Origin: Saposhnikovia divaricata
Taxonomy: Eukaryota > Streptophyta > Magnoliopsida > Apiales > Apiaceae
Assembly: GCA_036435485.1 (NCBI GenBank)
Contig: CM071597.1
Location: 52,373,881-52,437,880, forward strand
Length of the DNA stretch: 64,000 bases
Direction: 5' to 3'
Positions 1 to 11,459 of the stretch are shown one piece after another. The notes under the pieces are model-generated. The model did no database searches. It worked only from the letters and a program-made list of their open reading frames with translations, and was not told the origin of the DNA. Position 1 is the first letter of the stretch. Each line of letters opens with the position of its first letter. The position numbers and the translations under genes were made by a program.

Positions 1-445
1 TACCACTTGTAAAGTGACAACAGGAGCGACCCCATTCTTACTAGCTTATGGAGCTGAGGCAGTTGTGCCCCTGGAGATCATGCAGGCGTCACCTCGAGTT
101 GAGGCATTTGAGCAAGAAACCAATGAGGAAGGCATGAGACTTGCACTAGACCTAATTGATGAGGTTAGGGATGAAGCAAACGCCCGGAACGCAGAACATC
201 AGAAGAGAGCATCCTTCCACTACAATCAAAGGGTTAAAGAGAGATTCTTTCGACAAGGTGACTTGGTGCTAAGGAAAGTAGAAGCCTCGGGAGTTGGTCA
301 GAAGGGAAAGCTAGCCCCGAATTGGGAAGGGCCGTATCGAGTCAAGAAGACGCTAGGGCGAGGGTCTTACAAACTGGAAACCTTGGACGGGGTTGAGGTG
401 CCCCGGACTTGGCATGCATTGAACCTCAAGGTTTACTATGTTTAA
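1..445 (+). CDS. pol: Gypsy polyprotein, C-terminal end of integrase (partial)
   Basis: The reading frame is open from the window edge to the TAA at 443-445. It encodes the C-terminal part of a gypsy integrase: the end of the catalytic core (TGATPFLLAYGAEAVVP), an Arg/Lys-rich linker (NQRVKERFFRQGDLVLRK) and the chromodomain-like or SH3-like tail (KLAPNWEGPYRVKK, ending LKVYYV). It matches the last residues of the 1915-aa polyprotein at 55815-61562 except for scattered substitutions. The true start lies upstream, so the ATG at 14 is internal. It is probably intact here, but the coding capacity of the whole element cannot be judged. Confidence 0.93.
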   Translation, partial: TTCKVTTGATPFLLAYGAEAVVPLEIMQASPRVEAFEQETNEEGMRLALDLIDEVRDEANARNAEHQKRASFHYNQRVKERFFRQGDLVLRKVEASGVGQKGKLAPNWEGPYRVKKTLGRGSYKLETLDGVEVPRTWHALNLKVYYV

Positions 446-825
446 GCTCTCCTGAAAAGCACTTAGCTTTTTGCCTATGTAATAGAAGTAGAAATAAGGT
501 CGATGAAACCATTCCAAGTTTTTAAACTTGAGATAGAGGAAGTAGAGTATCTATGTAAGGGCTGTGCCCATTTCTCCGTACTAATAAGACTATTCTACAT
601 TTTCGCATAAGTTATAAGCATTACTTATTGACATATATGCATAAAATGCTAGACTACACATGCAAACATGAGTAAGTTGAGAAACATCAAGGACAATGGA
701 TTAGGAATTAAAAAGTTATGCCCGAAGGTAGAATACATAAACGATTAGCTTATCAAGATAAGTTAACAAAAGAACAGAGTCATGCTCGAAGGCAGAGTAC
801 ATAAATAGATATATAAAAAGAGCAA
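446..825. other. Convergent spacer between pol and the antisense gene
   Basis: Non-coding stretch between the pol stop and the stop of the antisense gene on the other strand. Both transcription units point into it, so both transcripts would have to end here or overlap. Parts resemble the equivalent spacer of the complete element (55410-55814), for example a shared tatgtaagg block. Confidence 0.6.
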
Positions 826-2609
826 CTACTGAGTGTCTCCAGTGTGCTCATCCTCTTCATCTCCGCCAAGATGAGCAGAGGGCTCTGGCTCCGGAATCCT
901 CTCATCATCCTCTTGGTCCTCCTCCTGGGTATCCTGCACTGCCAAGGCCATAGGAGCATGAGGGCTAGGGAAGTTTGAAACGTTAAGGATACCAGGAAAT
1001 CTCCTAGTAACCTCAGCAAGAGCTCCGTCCCATCCCTGAGTAAACTGATAAGGGAATAGAGAGTCGTCATGCTTCTCCATGAAGCCCACATACTCCTGGG
1101 AGGCAAGGTAGTCATCAATCAGGTCGTCCTTGCCCTTCCTAAGAGTGACATTTTCGGCCTGAGACTCTAAAAGCTCTTTCTCCCTCCTCTCTAAAGTAGC
1201 TCTGACAGAGGCCAGTTCATCCTCAGACTTATCATTCTTTGCCTTTTCAGTCTCATAGGATGAACGCCAAGTCTTAGCCTGGAATATGGCCCCCTGGAAG
1301 TTGGCATTAGCCTACAAAAGGTAAAGTTAGAACCACGATTCAAATAGCAAACAAGTATATAAGAAAGAGGGAAGTAAGGAGCTTACAGCAGCAAAACCCT
1401 GAGATCCAGCACTTTCGGCTCCTTCAAGAGTGGAGCCGGATACATAATCTTTGAAGTCACCAGGAGTTATGGAATGATAGGACCAATCTATGGCATGCCT
1501 GCAATCTCCAACGATGGAGTCCTTCTTCCTAATACCCCAGTTTGGGCGCCAAGCGCTCCTGGAAGAGCCATCTGCTTCTTCAATATCGGCTACATGAGGC
1601 CTCAAGTAGGCATCTGTGGCAGTTGGGGCTCGAGGATCCTTCCCTGAACGAGCCCTCTTCATTCTAGCAGTGTCTCCATCTTCAGGCTCATTAGTCTTGT
1701 TGATGAAAGCTGCAGCTGCAATTACAAGATAAAAGACAAATAATGGGTATGAGACAATCATATTCAGGTAAACGAATACAAAAAGAAAGGAAATTTACCC
1801 TTCTTGGCCACTCGGGAAAGTCCCAAAGACTTAAGCTGGAACTCATTCAGGAGATCCCAAGCCATAGTAGCGTAATTATCTTTGATGAGCTCTTTGTAGG
1901 CCTGGGTCTCTTCCTCGTTGAGCTCAATATCATTGGCACTGCCATCTACGACCTTACCAAAGGTACTACGGAAAATGCTACCCCAATCTCCACCTTCCCA
2001 TATTAAATACATGAACTCCTTCTTCCATTTTGGGTTGGAGTCAGGAATAGATTGGGGGTGGAAGATTGGAGGAGTGGAAGTACGATGACTAATGTATACC
2101 CAACCCGGAGTAGATTCAGCAGAATTCTTAAATTGAAAAATCTTCCTAAAGAGAGCTACAGAAAGAGGGAAGTTGTTCTTGAGGCAGAGGACCATGAAAC
2201 AATTGATCACCCTCCAAGAGTTGGGGGGAAGTTGGCAAGGGTTAATTCCTACATCTGCTAAGAGCCTAGGAATAAACTCATGAAAGGGGAATCGAACTCC
2301 TGCAACAATGGCACCCCTATAAACACAAAGTGCATTGGGGCGCCAATGGCAAGATCGATCCCCAGGGTCAGCTGGGACAAGTCTATAGGGTGGTTCTATT
2401 CTATACATCTTGTTATAATCAGTGATCTTCTCTATATCATGAAAGGTGTTACTATGATTAAAGGAATCAAGGTGTGACAAGGATGGAAAATCTTCTTTAC
2501 GATTTAAAATCATATCCTGTAAACTCATGAAGGGAGAACGAATAATGATACCTCTTTTGGAGGCTCCTTGCATCTTCTGGAAGCGAAGTGTAGCACGATC
2601 TTCAGCCAT
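826..2609 (-). CDS. Spliced antisense gene of the gypsy element (Transposase_28-like domain plus coiled coil)
   Basis: Three exons read on the - strand: 2609-1799, 1715-1387 and 1311-826. The introns obey GT-AG (GTAAAT...GCAG and GTAAGC...GTAG) with phases 1 and 0, giving a protein of about 541 aa. Residues about 100-200 hold the conserved segment of the plant putative gypsy-type transposon family (recalled as Pfam PF04195): GVRFPFHEFIPRLL, QLPPNSWRVI and a C-terminal F-rich helix. Exon 2 has a basic RMKRARSGK patch that could be a nuclear signal. Exon 3 is a long charged coiled coil ending in an acidic tail. The gene opposes pol and has its own TATA box (2935-2943). Its function is unknown; I saw no catalytic motif. 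The homologue at 53573-55409 has the same exon plan but a very different sequence. Confidence 0.75.
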
Positions 2610-2934
2610 TTTTCTAAATTTTCAAAGAAAAGTTGTGATCTTCAAAGGAAATCTGCAAAGGATGAAGAAATTGTTAGAACAATCTTCAAATCTTCAAAGG
2701 AATTGAAGAACAAACCCAGAAAAAGGGTGATCTTCAAACTATAAAACTAGAAATTCTGGAAAATACCTTGAGTATTCTTCAAATCTTCAACAACAACTGG
2801 AAAATTTCTGGAAAATTGCCAGAAATCCTTGAGCAGTCTTCAAATCTTCAAAGGAAAGTTCTTAAAGAACTTTGGAACTTTTGAGAGAGTTTTTTAGAAA
2901 CTTTTGTGATGAAAGTGAAAATGAAAGCCTTGGC

Positions 2935-2972
2935 CTTTATATAGACGAAAATCTAGGGCATCTCAACCGGTT
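2935..2972 (-). promoter_or_regulatory. Core promoter of the antisense gene
   Basis: Read on the - strand, the palindromic AACCGGTTGAG (2972-2962) is followed 18 bp later by TATATAAAG (2943-2935), about 325 bp before the ATG at 2609. The sister element has the same AACCGGTTGAG 17 bp before its TATA box (53309-53344) although surrounding sequence has diverged. Confidence 0.6.
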
Positions 2973-3289
2973 AGAGAGAATGTCAACCAGCTGTAACCTA
3001 TTAGAAACCTTTGTGGGCCATCAACACAAATTGGACTCTAAAAGGCCCAACAAAGGCCCAAGTCCAGCTAAAGTAATTAAAAAGGATTAAGGCCTGTCAC
3101 GGCCCAACCAAGATTGATAAACCTAATTAAGGTTTTGATTTAAGGTCATTTTGACCCATAGTAAAGGCCCAACCAAAACTTAAAAAAGTGTTGTAGGCCC
3201 AAACAATTTGAAAACCTAGGCCCAGCCCATGAAAATTAAAAGACAGGGCCCGTTAAAGTCCATAATAAGACTTGGAGTTACCAAAAGGA

Positions 3290-3990
3290 AGCACGAGGTC
3301 GTGACAATTGATCTCGTTTTTTAATATAATTACGAGCTCGACAAGGCGACCTGGAGAATTCAATCTGAGGTCGTAAGCAACCTTGAAAATTGAGATCGTT
3401 TTTGACTTATAAAAAGCAAAATGAAGCCACCACTCAAATTGAGGTCGTTATAAAGTGGCCTGAGATCGTAAATCTCAGGTCGAATTTGAATTGAAAAATA
3501 TGAAAAACCCACACGACCTAGGCCTAACTTGAGGTCGTCTATGTGTTGTGTTGAGGTCAGATTTATACTACAATGAGATTGGTAAATTCTGGTCGTAATT
3601 ATACTAGAAAGTGTGAAAAATCTGTGCGACCTGGAACCACTTTGAGGTCGTTTCCCCTTGGATTGAGGTCGCCAGCACGAGGTCGAAAATGACTAGAAAA
3701 GCCGGGGAGAAGGTCACGACCTGGGTGAAAACTCGAGGTCGTTTCCATACCGAATGAGGTCGTATGAATTAGTTCTAAAATGAACTAAAAGACCTGTAAA
3801 ACAGCCACGACCTGGCCCCCGTTTGAGCTCGAAATTGAGCTCGAAAATACACTGATTTCTCCTCGAAATTTCCAGGTCGAAAATGACTAAGGAAACAAGA
3901 AAAATGGCTGCGATCTGGAGGCAGTTTGAGCTCGAAATTGAGCTCGAATTTGGCCTGCAATTTTTTTTTTTTTTAAAAAAAATCTCTTGA
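3290..3990 (+). repeat. Degenerate array built on GAGGTCGT / ACGACCTC
   Basis: The octamer GAGGTCGT or its complement, with one-base variants (GAGATCGT, GAGCTCGA), recurs roughly every 20-60 bases in both orientations. Towards the right end a longer unit is visible three times, near 3690, 3780 and 3885. Each has an A-rich stretch, then (t/c)gcgayctgg or cacgacctgg, then tttgagctcg or ctcgaggtcg. It lies in the 3' non-coding region of the gypsy element, where the sister copy carries quite different tandem repeats. Confidence 0.7.
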
Positions 3991-4049
3991 AAATTCCAGA
4001 AACGTGGAAAAATAATTTTACGCTCGATGCACAATCTAATATTCTCAAA

Positions 4050-4165
4050 ACTAGCGCCGTGTAGTGCCGTTTAGCGCCGTTTAGTGCCGTTTAACGTCGC
4101 TTAAACATTGCTTTAACGTCGTTTAAGGCTAATTAGTGCCGTTTAGCATCGTTTAACATTCGTCG
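4050..4165 (+). repeat. GCCGTTTA-type short tandem repeat
   Basis: About ten imperfect copies of a short unit related to gccgtttagt and acgtcgttta, immediately upstream of the polypurine tract and 3' LTR. Confidence 0.7.
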
Positions 4166-4298
4166 TAGATGCGTCGGTCGCTCCACGCTTTACAAAAAGA
4201 CGATACTCGTGAAACACTAGTGTACTAAGATAAACCCTGACCCAAGTCTCGAGAAAGGCCGTAATAACTTCAAGGAAAGCCTGATCAGCTTTCCTAGA

Positions 4299-4312
4299 AG
4301 TTGGGGGGCAAA
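4299..4312 (+). promoter_or_regulatory. Polypurine tract of the left gypsy element
   Basis: AGTTGGGGGGCAAA lies directly before the 3' LTR. The same tract, inverted, sits at 52062-52075 in the complete sister element. Confidence 0.85.
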
Positions 4313-4826
4313 TGATATGGGCTAAAAATAAGCCCTAAAGACACATTTAATGTTGCATTAATTAGACCTAGTATGGTCCAAACGTGGGGCCCACCGGGCG
4401 GGCCAAAAACCCTAATTAAATATTAATTTCGTAATTAATATTAGGGGTAATAATCAGCTCAGCAATAAGAGTTAGATAAGGATATTATTTCCACTAGACT
4501 TAGCCACCAAGGCATCCAATTCAATATGGAAACTGATTCCTACAAGGAATAGATCTAGAACCTTCCTCAAAGACTTGTCTACCAAGTCTCCTATTCCTAC
4601 CATAATTCTAAGGCTCCAGCAGCCTATATAAAGGGCCTGACCCCTCACCTCAGAACTACGTTTTATTGGCTTGATTCTCTAATTACAGAGATACGTAGGC
4701 ATTCTGTGAGGACCGTTTAAGTCTCAAACACAGAAGCAGCCATTGAAGCACGAAGCTCACGAACCCTAGCATTAAATACACAAACCCTAGCCGCAATAAT
4801 CGTAACCTAGTTTTTGTTCCACAACA
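4313..4826 (+). repeat. 3' LTR of the left gypsy element
   Basis: 514 bp, starting TGATATGGGC and ending CCACAACA (TG...CA). It aligns end to end with the 518-bp LTRs at 51544-52061 and 61595-62112 with roughly one difference per ten bases. It contains a clear TATA box (tatataaag near 4625) for the sense transcript. Confidence 0.92.
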
Positions 4827-6182
4827 CTATATATCCTAAATAAAGTTCTCGAATGACGTGACATTTTGAAAAATTTTAATTGATGAAATTTATGTAAATA
4901 CAGGGGAATTCATCATAATTAATAATTAATTAAATTAGTACCAATAAAATCCTGATACGTGACATTTGGAAACAAATTTGGTAAAGAATTTGGAAATTAT
5001 AGAATTTTCCTAATAGCATAGATAACCTTGATCGGGTTCTTAAAGTACGACCAAACATGATTCATATTCGTATTTATCTGACCGGATGTAAATTTATTTT
5101 AGATAAATTCATATTCGATTATTTTTTATCGCATCAAATTGGATCAGACACCATAGGCTGCGTGGTATTTTTAGAGTTTGTTCTGAGGAAAAAAAAAATT
5201 TAGGAGAATGAGAAAAAAAAAATAGAAAATGTTTTCCTGATTTTCTATTTTAGAAAAATAATTTTTAGTGTTAAAATATTATTAAAAAATTAAAAACTAT
5301 GAAAAATGCTTGGTCTCGGAAATATAAAATATTTTCAGAAAATTCTTACACAAACAGATATAAATATTTAGAAAATTTATTTCATTTTGAACTTTATTTT
5401 TATTACAATTTTTCATAAATTGTTTTCATGATAGTCAAATTATAGGACATTATTTTACAAAAAATATTATTTCAAAATCACTGTTCGTACAAATATTTGG
5501 TGGAGTATTCTTCTTTCCGAAAAAAAAATTATTCTCCCATAAGTAAACGGAACTAAATGTTTAATCTAATTTTTGAAAAGGCAGGTCTAAATTTTATGGC
5601 AATTTCAGCTTAAATACTTTTAATTTAATTTCAAAATATTCCTTACTTTGAAGTTCCACACCATTCAAATCACAATTCTTGCCATAGGAAATTTGCCTCT
5701 GAAATTTACAATCGCCCCTAAATTCTTTTCTGCAGTCTGCACCAGCTATTTTCTTTCATTCCATACTCCCATCAAAAGAATGAGACAAAAGCTTCATTAT
5801 TAATTTTCGAACCTGGGACTTTTATTCTAAACATGAGCTTTAAATATCACCTGAATGCACATTCAACGGTTTCTAGTATTCTCACCCTATATAGTTGTTC
5901 TGCATCGAGCCGGTTTCCCCCAAGAGGGCCACAAGAGTTTTGTGCTGTTGCACTGCAATTACTTTTTTTCCGGGGTAGGACATGCTGCATTACTGCATCT
6001 GATTTGCTGCACAAACAAGGAATCCTTAGGAAGACATTCACTGCATCCAAGCATTCAAAAAAAAGTTGGTCACCATATTCTGCTCATCTCTTTAGCCAAG
6101 TCAGACTTAACACAGGAAAGAATATGATTAACCCCGCATACAAACCACAAGTCTTCTTTCCCTAATTATAAACACTTTAAAG
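4827..6182. other. Intergenic AT-rich stretch
   Basis: No convincing gene. The sequence is AT-rich with several A-runs. The part from about 5840 to 6182 is less AT-rich and directly follows the stop of the F-box/kelch gene, so it probably holds that gene's 3' UTR. The overlapping small frames here share no recognisable motif. Confidence 0.6.
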
Positions 6183-8757
6183 CTAGATCACAAGCTCCAC
6201 TAGAAAATGTTCCCCATCAAACCTCAAGCCAAAAGCTTCAGCAGGTTGTAGTAACCCATCCACCATTCCACCAAATATATACAAGTAACGGCCAGAATTA
6301 TCTGCACAAGCACGATGAAATGACCTGCCATTAGGTATAAAACCATCCAACTTGAGCCTTCTCCACATATGTGTCCCAGTCCTTTGACTTATACTAGTTG
6401 ACTGCATTTTGATTGACCTAGCTGTGATATCTAAAACCCAAAAGTCATTCTTCCTACGCCTGTACATGTCTTCTCCACCATGAATGAGTACTCGACCTCC
6501 CAAGATGAGGGTAGCTGAGTGACCAACTCTGGGGAGAGAAAACCCGTCTGGTACATTTCCTAATTCATACAGCAGTTGTACCCATCTTAACTGACCTTCT
6601 GAAGTATCAAAGAGCCAGACATCATTAAGCACCTCATAACCCAATCCCCTCCCACCAAATAATATTGTTTGAGTTCCACCAATATAAGTTAATGTATGTC
6701 CTGAACGAGCCACAGGCAATGTATGACCCACTACTTCATGCCAAGTTCCAAAGGCAAAATTTTCTGCTATATCTAGAATCCATGTGTCACCTAGTCTCAA
6801 ACCAGAGAGTCCGATCCCGCCATGGATAAGCATCCTATTGTTATCAACAGAGCAGCCAGCATGGGCCCCACGTGGTGGAGGTGCAACAGAAATCACGTCA
6901 AGTAGCCTCCAAGACAATGTTACTCCCAATGTCTCATGAAATGCTATTTCCCCTACCCAAGTATCATTTTGGCGAATTCCATTGTCATTTATCCCTCCAA
7001 AAAGGATAAGATGATCGCAGATTACAACACAAGAATGCCCAAATCGCCCACTGGGAACACCTGTATTCACCAGTTGCCATTTCAATATTCTTTTCAGGTC
7101 ATTGCTCAAGTATCCTATCCATGTGTCATCAAGATGACGTCCTAAAAGAAAAACACCACAAAAAGAAACAGGTAAACAACGGAGCTTAGACTTCAAATAG
7201 CCAAGAAATAGCTCTCTCAGATTATATTGACACAGGAAAAGGAGGCTTAAACATCAGTTTTTGGAGTTCTGACCATTGACCAACCTGTCATTGAAAATTT
7301 GATTTGGTTTTATTTCCATATATTTTTCCAATTTTAAGGAGGCAAGGCAAAGGAAGCTCCCAAGTCCTACTAACCCTCATATGGGTTGCTTTAGTTGTAG
7401 CACTTGCACAAGCCCTTTCAGTTCAAGAGGACAATATTTAGTGTTTAATAAATGTTATATGTCCTACTGGCCAACAATATAATAATTTATTGATACAGTG
7501 CGTGCATTTCAACATGTTTCTCTTAGGATGAACAGAATACCAGCATCTGATGCATCCTTCTTTCGTGTTCTATAAGTAATTACCATAAGATTAGAGATCA
7601 AGATCCTAAACAACTATATGACAGGCACTCCCTCTAGGTACCCTTTGTAGTTATGCTTTCTCAAAACTTTTTTCAGCTCATATTATGTTCTAGCTCGAAA
7701 CAGAAGTTTGTGCATAACTCATCTAATAACCGAGCCAAGCTTGAGCTCATCATATAAGTATTCACCAAAGCAAAGATATATGGTATATCCCTCTCAGAAG
7801 CAAGAAGCAGGGCCAGTGAGGGTAAGCTTACCCCACCCCTACTCCAGAAAAAACTGAAACTAACAAAATATGCTTCCTCTTTATTCAGGTCATCTTCATA
7901 ACATCGTGTATAAGTTTTATGTCTGTGTGAGAATGGGCGTGACATGTTGTCTTCTGCTTACTCCCTTTATCCTAATGGTACAATCAAATACCCAACTCTT
8001 TATTTAGTCCCACCCCTTTTTGTTAAAGCAGATTAACATTATTGACACCATGATGAATTGCAAAGAATTTCGAAAGTCAATTGAAGTGTAAAACTAAAAT
8101 CAATTATATTGCAATTCAAGAATCAAAGTGTGACTTCTCCAGACGCGTGAATTGACAAAATGATTTCCGAAATCTTTTGAGTAATCAGTGATGATAATCT
8201 AAAGATAATTACAAATTAGCCTAAGTGGTCGAATAGTAAAGCAGAAGTATATATAGTAATAAAATGAAGTAATTAAGCAAGTAAGAAACCTAACCTCCAT
8301 CGGAACCACCACCAAACAAGAAAAGGAGAGATCCAGAGAGAAAATTAAGAGAGTGAGAAGCTCTAGGCCCCGGAAAAACATCAGGATCGGAAAGCGAAAG
8401 TACACGACACGACACGGATTGGAGCTGATGTAGCCGCCTGTACAGCTTCTTGAACTTACTACAACTACCATCATCATCATCATCATCTACTAGACTCAAA
8501 TCTTGAAATTTCCAGTCTCGAATGCAGAGCGATTCCCAAAGAGTGTCTGATAGAGACAAGAGAGAGCTGAATCTCTTACTAGTCATTCCCAGGTACAAAA
8601 TTGATTGAATTGGTAATAACATCAAGATTAGTAACAATTGGTCTTCTGGTAGAATCAAAATTCCATTTGTCCAGGTGGTGAAGTCCCTTGAGGATGATGA
8701 TGATTGGTTTGGTAGTGTTAAGTCGTCGTGGTTTTGAGTTTTGATGTCCTCCGCCAT
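6183..8757 (-). CDS. F-box/kelch-repeat protein
   Basis: Two exons on the - strand: 8757-8295 and 7141-6183. A 1153-bp intron (donor GTTAGG, acceptor TTTTAG) splits a Gly codon, and the junction restores a kelch motif (FGGGSDG then GRHLDDTW). The product is about 473 aa. Residues about 35-80 are an F-box (LPEDQLLLILMLLPIQSIL, then the L-W-ESLC segment). The rest is a series of kelch repeats marked by paired glycines and a later Trp (LFGGINDN, LIHGGIGLSG, LFGGRGLG, LIHGGEDMYR, IFGGMVDG). F-box/kelch proteins are substrate-receptor subunits of SCF ubiquitin ligases: the F-box binds the SKP1-type adaptor and the kelch propeller binds the target. From memory it resembles Arabidopsis At1g51550. 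The target is unknown. Confidence 0.92.
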
Positions 8758-8861
8758 TATTAGAGTTAAGAGTTTGTGTTACTCACACTTCCTAGATTTG
8801 ACCTACTGCTACTACTGTCTACTGTCTGTCTCAGTGTCTGCTGTCCCTGCTGTATTATTAA

Positions 8862-9955
8862 TCGTATGACATAATTACTGCTGTGTCTCTTGTTGTATTA
8901 CTGCTGTCATTATTACGAACTGAGGATTAAAATTGTTAGGTAAAAAAAGAGTAAAGTGTATTTTGTGTACCTGAACTTTGGCCAAGACATTACTTCGCAT
9001 ACCATGGTTTCAAACCTGTCACGGGCAATACTGAACAAAGTAATTACTTACAGTTAGTGTACTACCATCTACTTGTAACTAACGGAATTAAATGGCCAGG
9101 GGTAAAACAGTCTTTTCCACCCACATCTTCATCTTCATGTTCTACCGTTTCCGGCCGAATGCCCAGAAACCGGCGACCTGCTATCCAGATTTCCGTTCAG
9201 CGACATTTTCCGGCGACATAACTACACACACAACCTCGGTTTACACGCTTTCTGGCAAGCAAAAGAATGCCCATCAACTGGACAACACTACACAGCAACA
9301 CACGATCGAACAACGATCAAAACAAACCAAACAACTAAAATCCGGCGAGCTTGAAAAATAATTCGGCAAAAATCGTTTTCAATTATTTCTGAACCAAACT
9401 CAACGATCTTGGAGTCAAAATAAAGCTGAGCTCAAGCCCAGTCTCCCCCCATAACCACCAACACAAACCATTACCGGATAATTCGAAAAAAATGAATTGA
9501 AACTTCGACCCAACACTTTGAACTCGTTTTATCACATTACGAACACAAACATTCAATTTAACTACATGAATAAGTTACATACAATCCCAGGAAGCTGCTG
9601 GAAACAACAAATTCAACAAACAATAAGCAAATAAAAAATTCCCAAAGTTGAACATTATGAACCCTAAAATTCGAAAAAAACCCAAATTCATCCAAGGAAA
9701 AGACCGTTTTACCCCTGGGAATTTGACAGCGTTAATGGGAAATAGACGGTAGTACACTAACCATAAGTAATTACTTTGTTCAGTATTGCCCGTGGCAGAT
9801 TTGAAACTATGGTATGCGAAGTGGTGTCTTTGCCAAAGTTCAGGTACACAAAGTGCACTTTACTCGGTAGAAAAAAAAAAAAAAATATTTTACACAACAT
9901 AATTATTGTTGTCTCTCTTATTGTATAAATGTATTACTGTTGTCAATTGTTACGT
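8862..9955 (+). repeat. Imperfect direct repeats flanking the MULE-like element
   Basis: About 8866-8937 (acataattactgctgtgtct onward) and 9888-9956 (acataattattgttgtctct onward) are similar direct copies of about 65 bp on either side of the transposon. They are longer and more diverged than a target duplication, so they probably reflect an older local duplication. Confidence 0.5.
8949..9865. mobile_element. Non-autonomous MULE-like transposon with long terminal inverted repeats
   Basis: Both ends carry an inverted repeat of roughly 170-190 bp: left from gagtaaagtg through gtgtacctgaactttgg, right as its complement ending ccaaagttcaggtacacaaa then gtgcactttactc. The flanks 8939-8948 (GGTAAAAAAA) and 9866-9875 (GGTAGAAAAA) match at 9 of 10 bases, as expected for a 9-10 bp Mutator-type target duplication. 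The 89-aa frame at 9092-9361 overlaps the TIR and has no recognisable domain, so the element looks non-coding. The MULE assignment is inference from TIR length and TSD size. Confidence 0.75.
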
Positions 9956-10266
9956 AAAAAAATTAACTACAAAACACAAAACATATATAGTATAAAGATA
10001 ATAATGGCCATGAGATTACCTCACGGACTTTCCTGAGGTAAAATATTGCGATAATTTCAGGTACATCATTCTCTAGTATAAAATATGTGAATGTGAAATA
10101 TTTTAAAATAAGTAGTTTTTAATTTAAAATAAATAAACTCATATGTAAATTATGAGGTTTGGAAATGAATGATGAATGTAAATGATGTGGAATTTTAAAA
10201 ATACGGAAAGAATGATTTACGCATCATAAAAATAGTGAGAAATCATTCCGTACAATCATAATATTA

Positions 10267-10672
10267 TTATGGGAAAAGAGTATCTAAAGCACACAATAGA
10301 GAAGTACTCTAACACAGAAGTATTCTATTAGTGCGGCTTAAAATATGATAAATTAGTTATTATTTGAACAATCCAATCGTACGGATGTTAAATTCATATA
10401 AAAATACGTGAATGTACAAATTTTTGTGTAATTTAATTATTTGGAACTATAAATTTATAGCAATAAGATTATGATAAATTTGTGTCGTTGAATATATATA
10501 GAAAATAGTATTATTATAAAAGTGATGCTCCACTATTTCAAATATAATAAAAATTTGTATACAATGTTATTTCGACATAAAATTTTCATCCATACGGTTG
10601 GATTATCAAAAATAATAATAAAATACAAGATTTAAGGTACACTAATAGAGAACTTCTCTATTATGTGCTTTA
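10267..10672. mobile_element. MITE with inverted-repeat ends of about 110 bp
   Basis: The left end (gagtatctaaagcacacaat, agagaagtactct) matches the complement of the right end (agagaacttctctattatg, tgctttagaaactcc). The similarity extends inward through the block caatcgtacggatg / catccatacggttg. There is no coding capacity. I could not define a target duplication, so the superfamily is unknown. Confidence 0.6.
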
Positions 10673-11163
10673 GAAACTCCATGCCCATTATTATTAACCC
10701 CACAATAACACATGACAAGTTGCCAAAAAACACCTTACATAATGAACAACAAAAAACACTATCATAATACTTTATTTTTCATAAAAATTGATTTGTAATA
10801 ATAAGAATCACCAATTTTAATAACAATTAATCTTAACATATTGAATTTAAAGTAAAATCTCATCTAAATTTAAAAATCTAATGCTACATAGAATCCAATA
10901 TAGCATCCACTATGCAATCTTATATATTTTTTGTATCAATAAAAATATAAAAATATGTATAATCATGGTATATTTGATCTTAATTTTTTGTTAAATTCTG
11001 TTTTTATGCATAAAGAACCATTTTAATGTTAAAATTAAAATCTAAATACGATTTTATGTAAATTTTTCTTTTTATAAGGGTATTTTTCATGGAACAATGG
11101 CCATAACACATAAACTTGAGTTACTTGATATATTAATTACCGTTAACCATTTACCCTACCCTA
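10673..11163. other. AT-rich spacer between MITEs
   Basis: Very AT-rich sequence with no reading frame of interest and no repeat structure that I could recognise. Confidence 0.5.
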
Positions 11164-11407
11164 TAGGGATGGGCATTCATCCCGGCCCGCCCGATCCCGA
11201 TCCGATCCCCGCACCGAACGGGACGGGGATTCGGGGATTTTTTCGGGTACGGACCGGGGAGCGGGGATAATTTTAAAAAAAAACCGGGAAGCGGGCCGGG
11301 GCTGGGTTTTTATGTGTCCCCGGCCCGATCCCCGACCCCCGCCCCGATTTTCAATCCCGACTCGATTTTACCACACTTTAATACATATATATATATATAC
11401 ACACACA

Positions 11408-11459
<52 letters not shown>

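Larger units (their letters stand above)
1..4826 (+). mobile_element. Ty3/gypsy retrotransposon (Tat-like), 5' part outside the window
   Basis: The order is pol C-terminus (to 445), an antisense gene (826-2609), a repeat-rich non-coding stretch (about 2980-4298), a polypurine tract (4299-4312) and a 3' LTR (4313-4826). The pol end is nearly the same protein as the end of the complete element at 51544-62112, and the LTRs of the two elements are clearly related, so this is a sister copy. The 5' LTR, gag and most of pol lie before base 1. The 5 bases after the LTR (CTATA, 4827-4831) are the expected target-site duplication, but the partner is outside the window. An antisense ORF downstream of pol is known for plant Tat-lineage elements; assignment to that lineage rests on the sister copy. 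Confidence 0.9.

Noticed and set aside
5833..6165. Overlapping 60-110 aa frames downstream of the F-box/kelch gene
   Set aside because: Three overlapping frames on two strands with no domain; more likely 3' UTR and flank.
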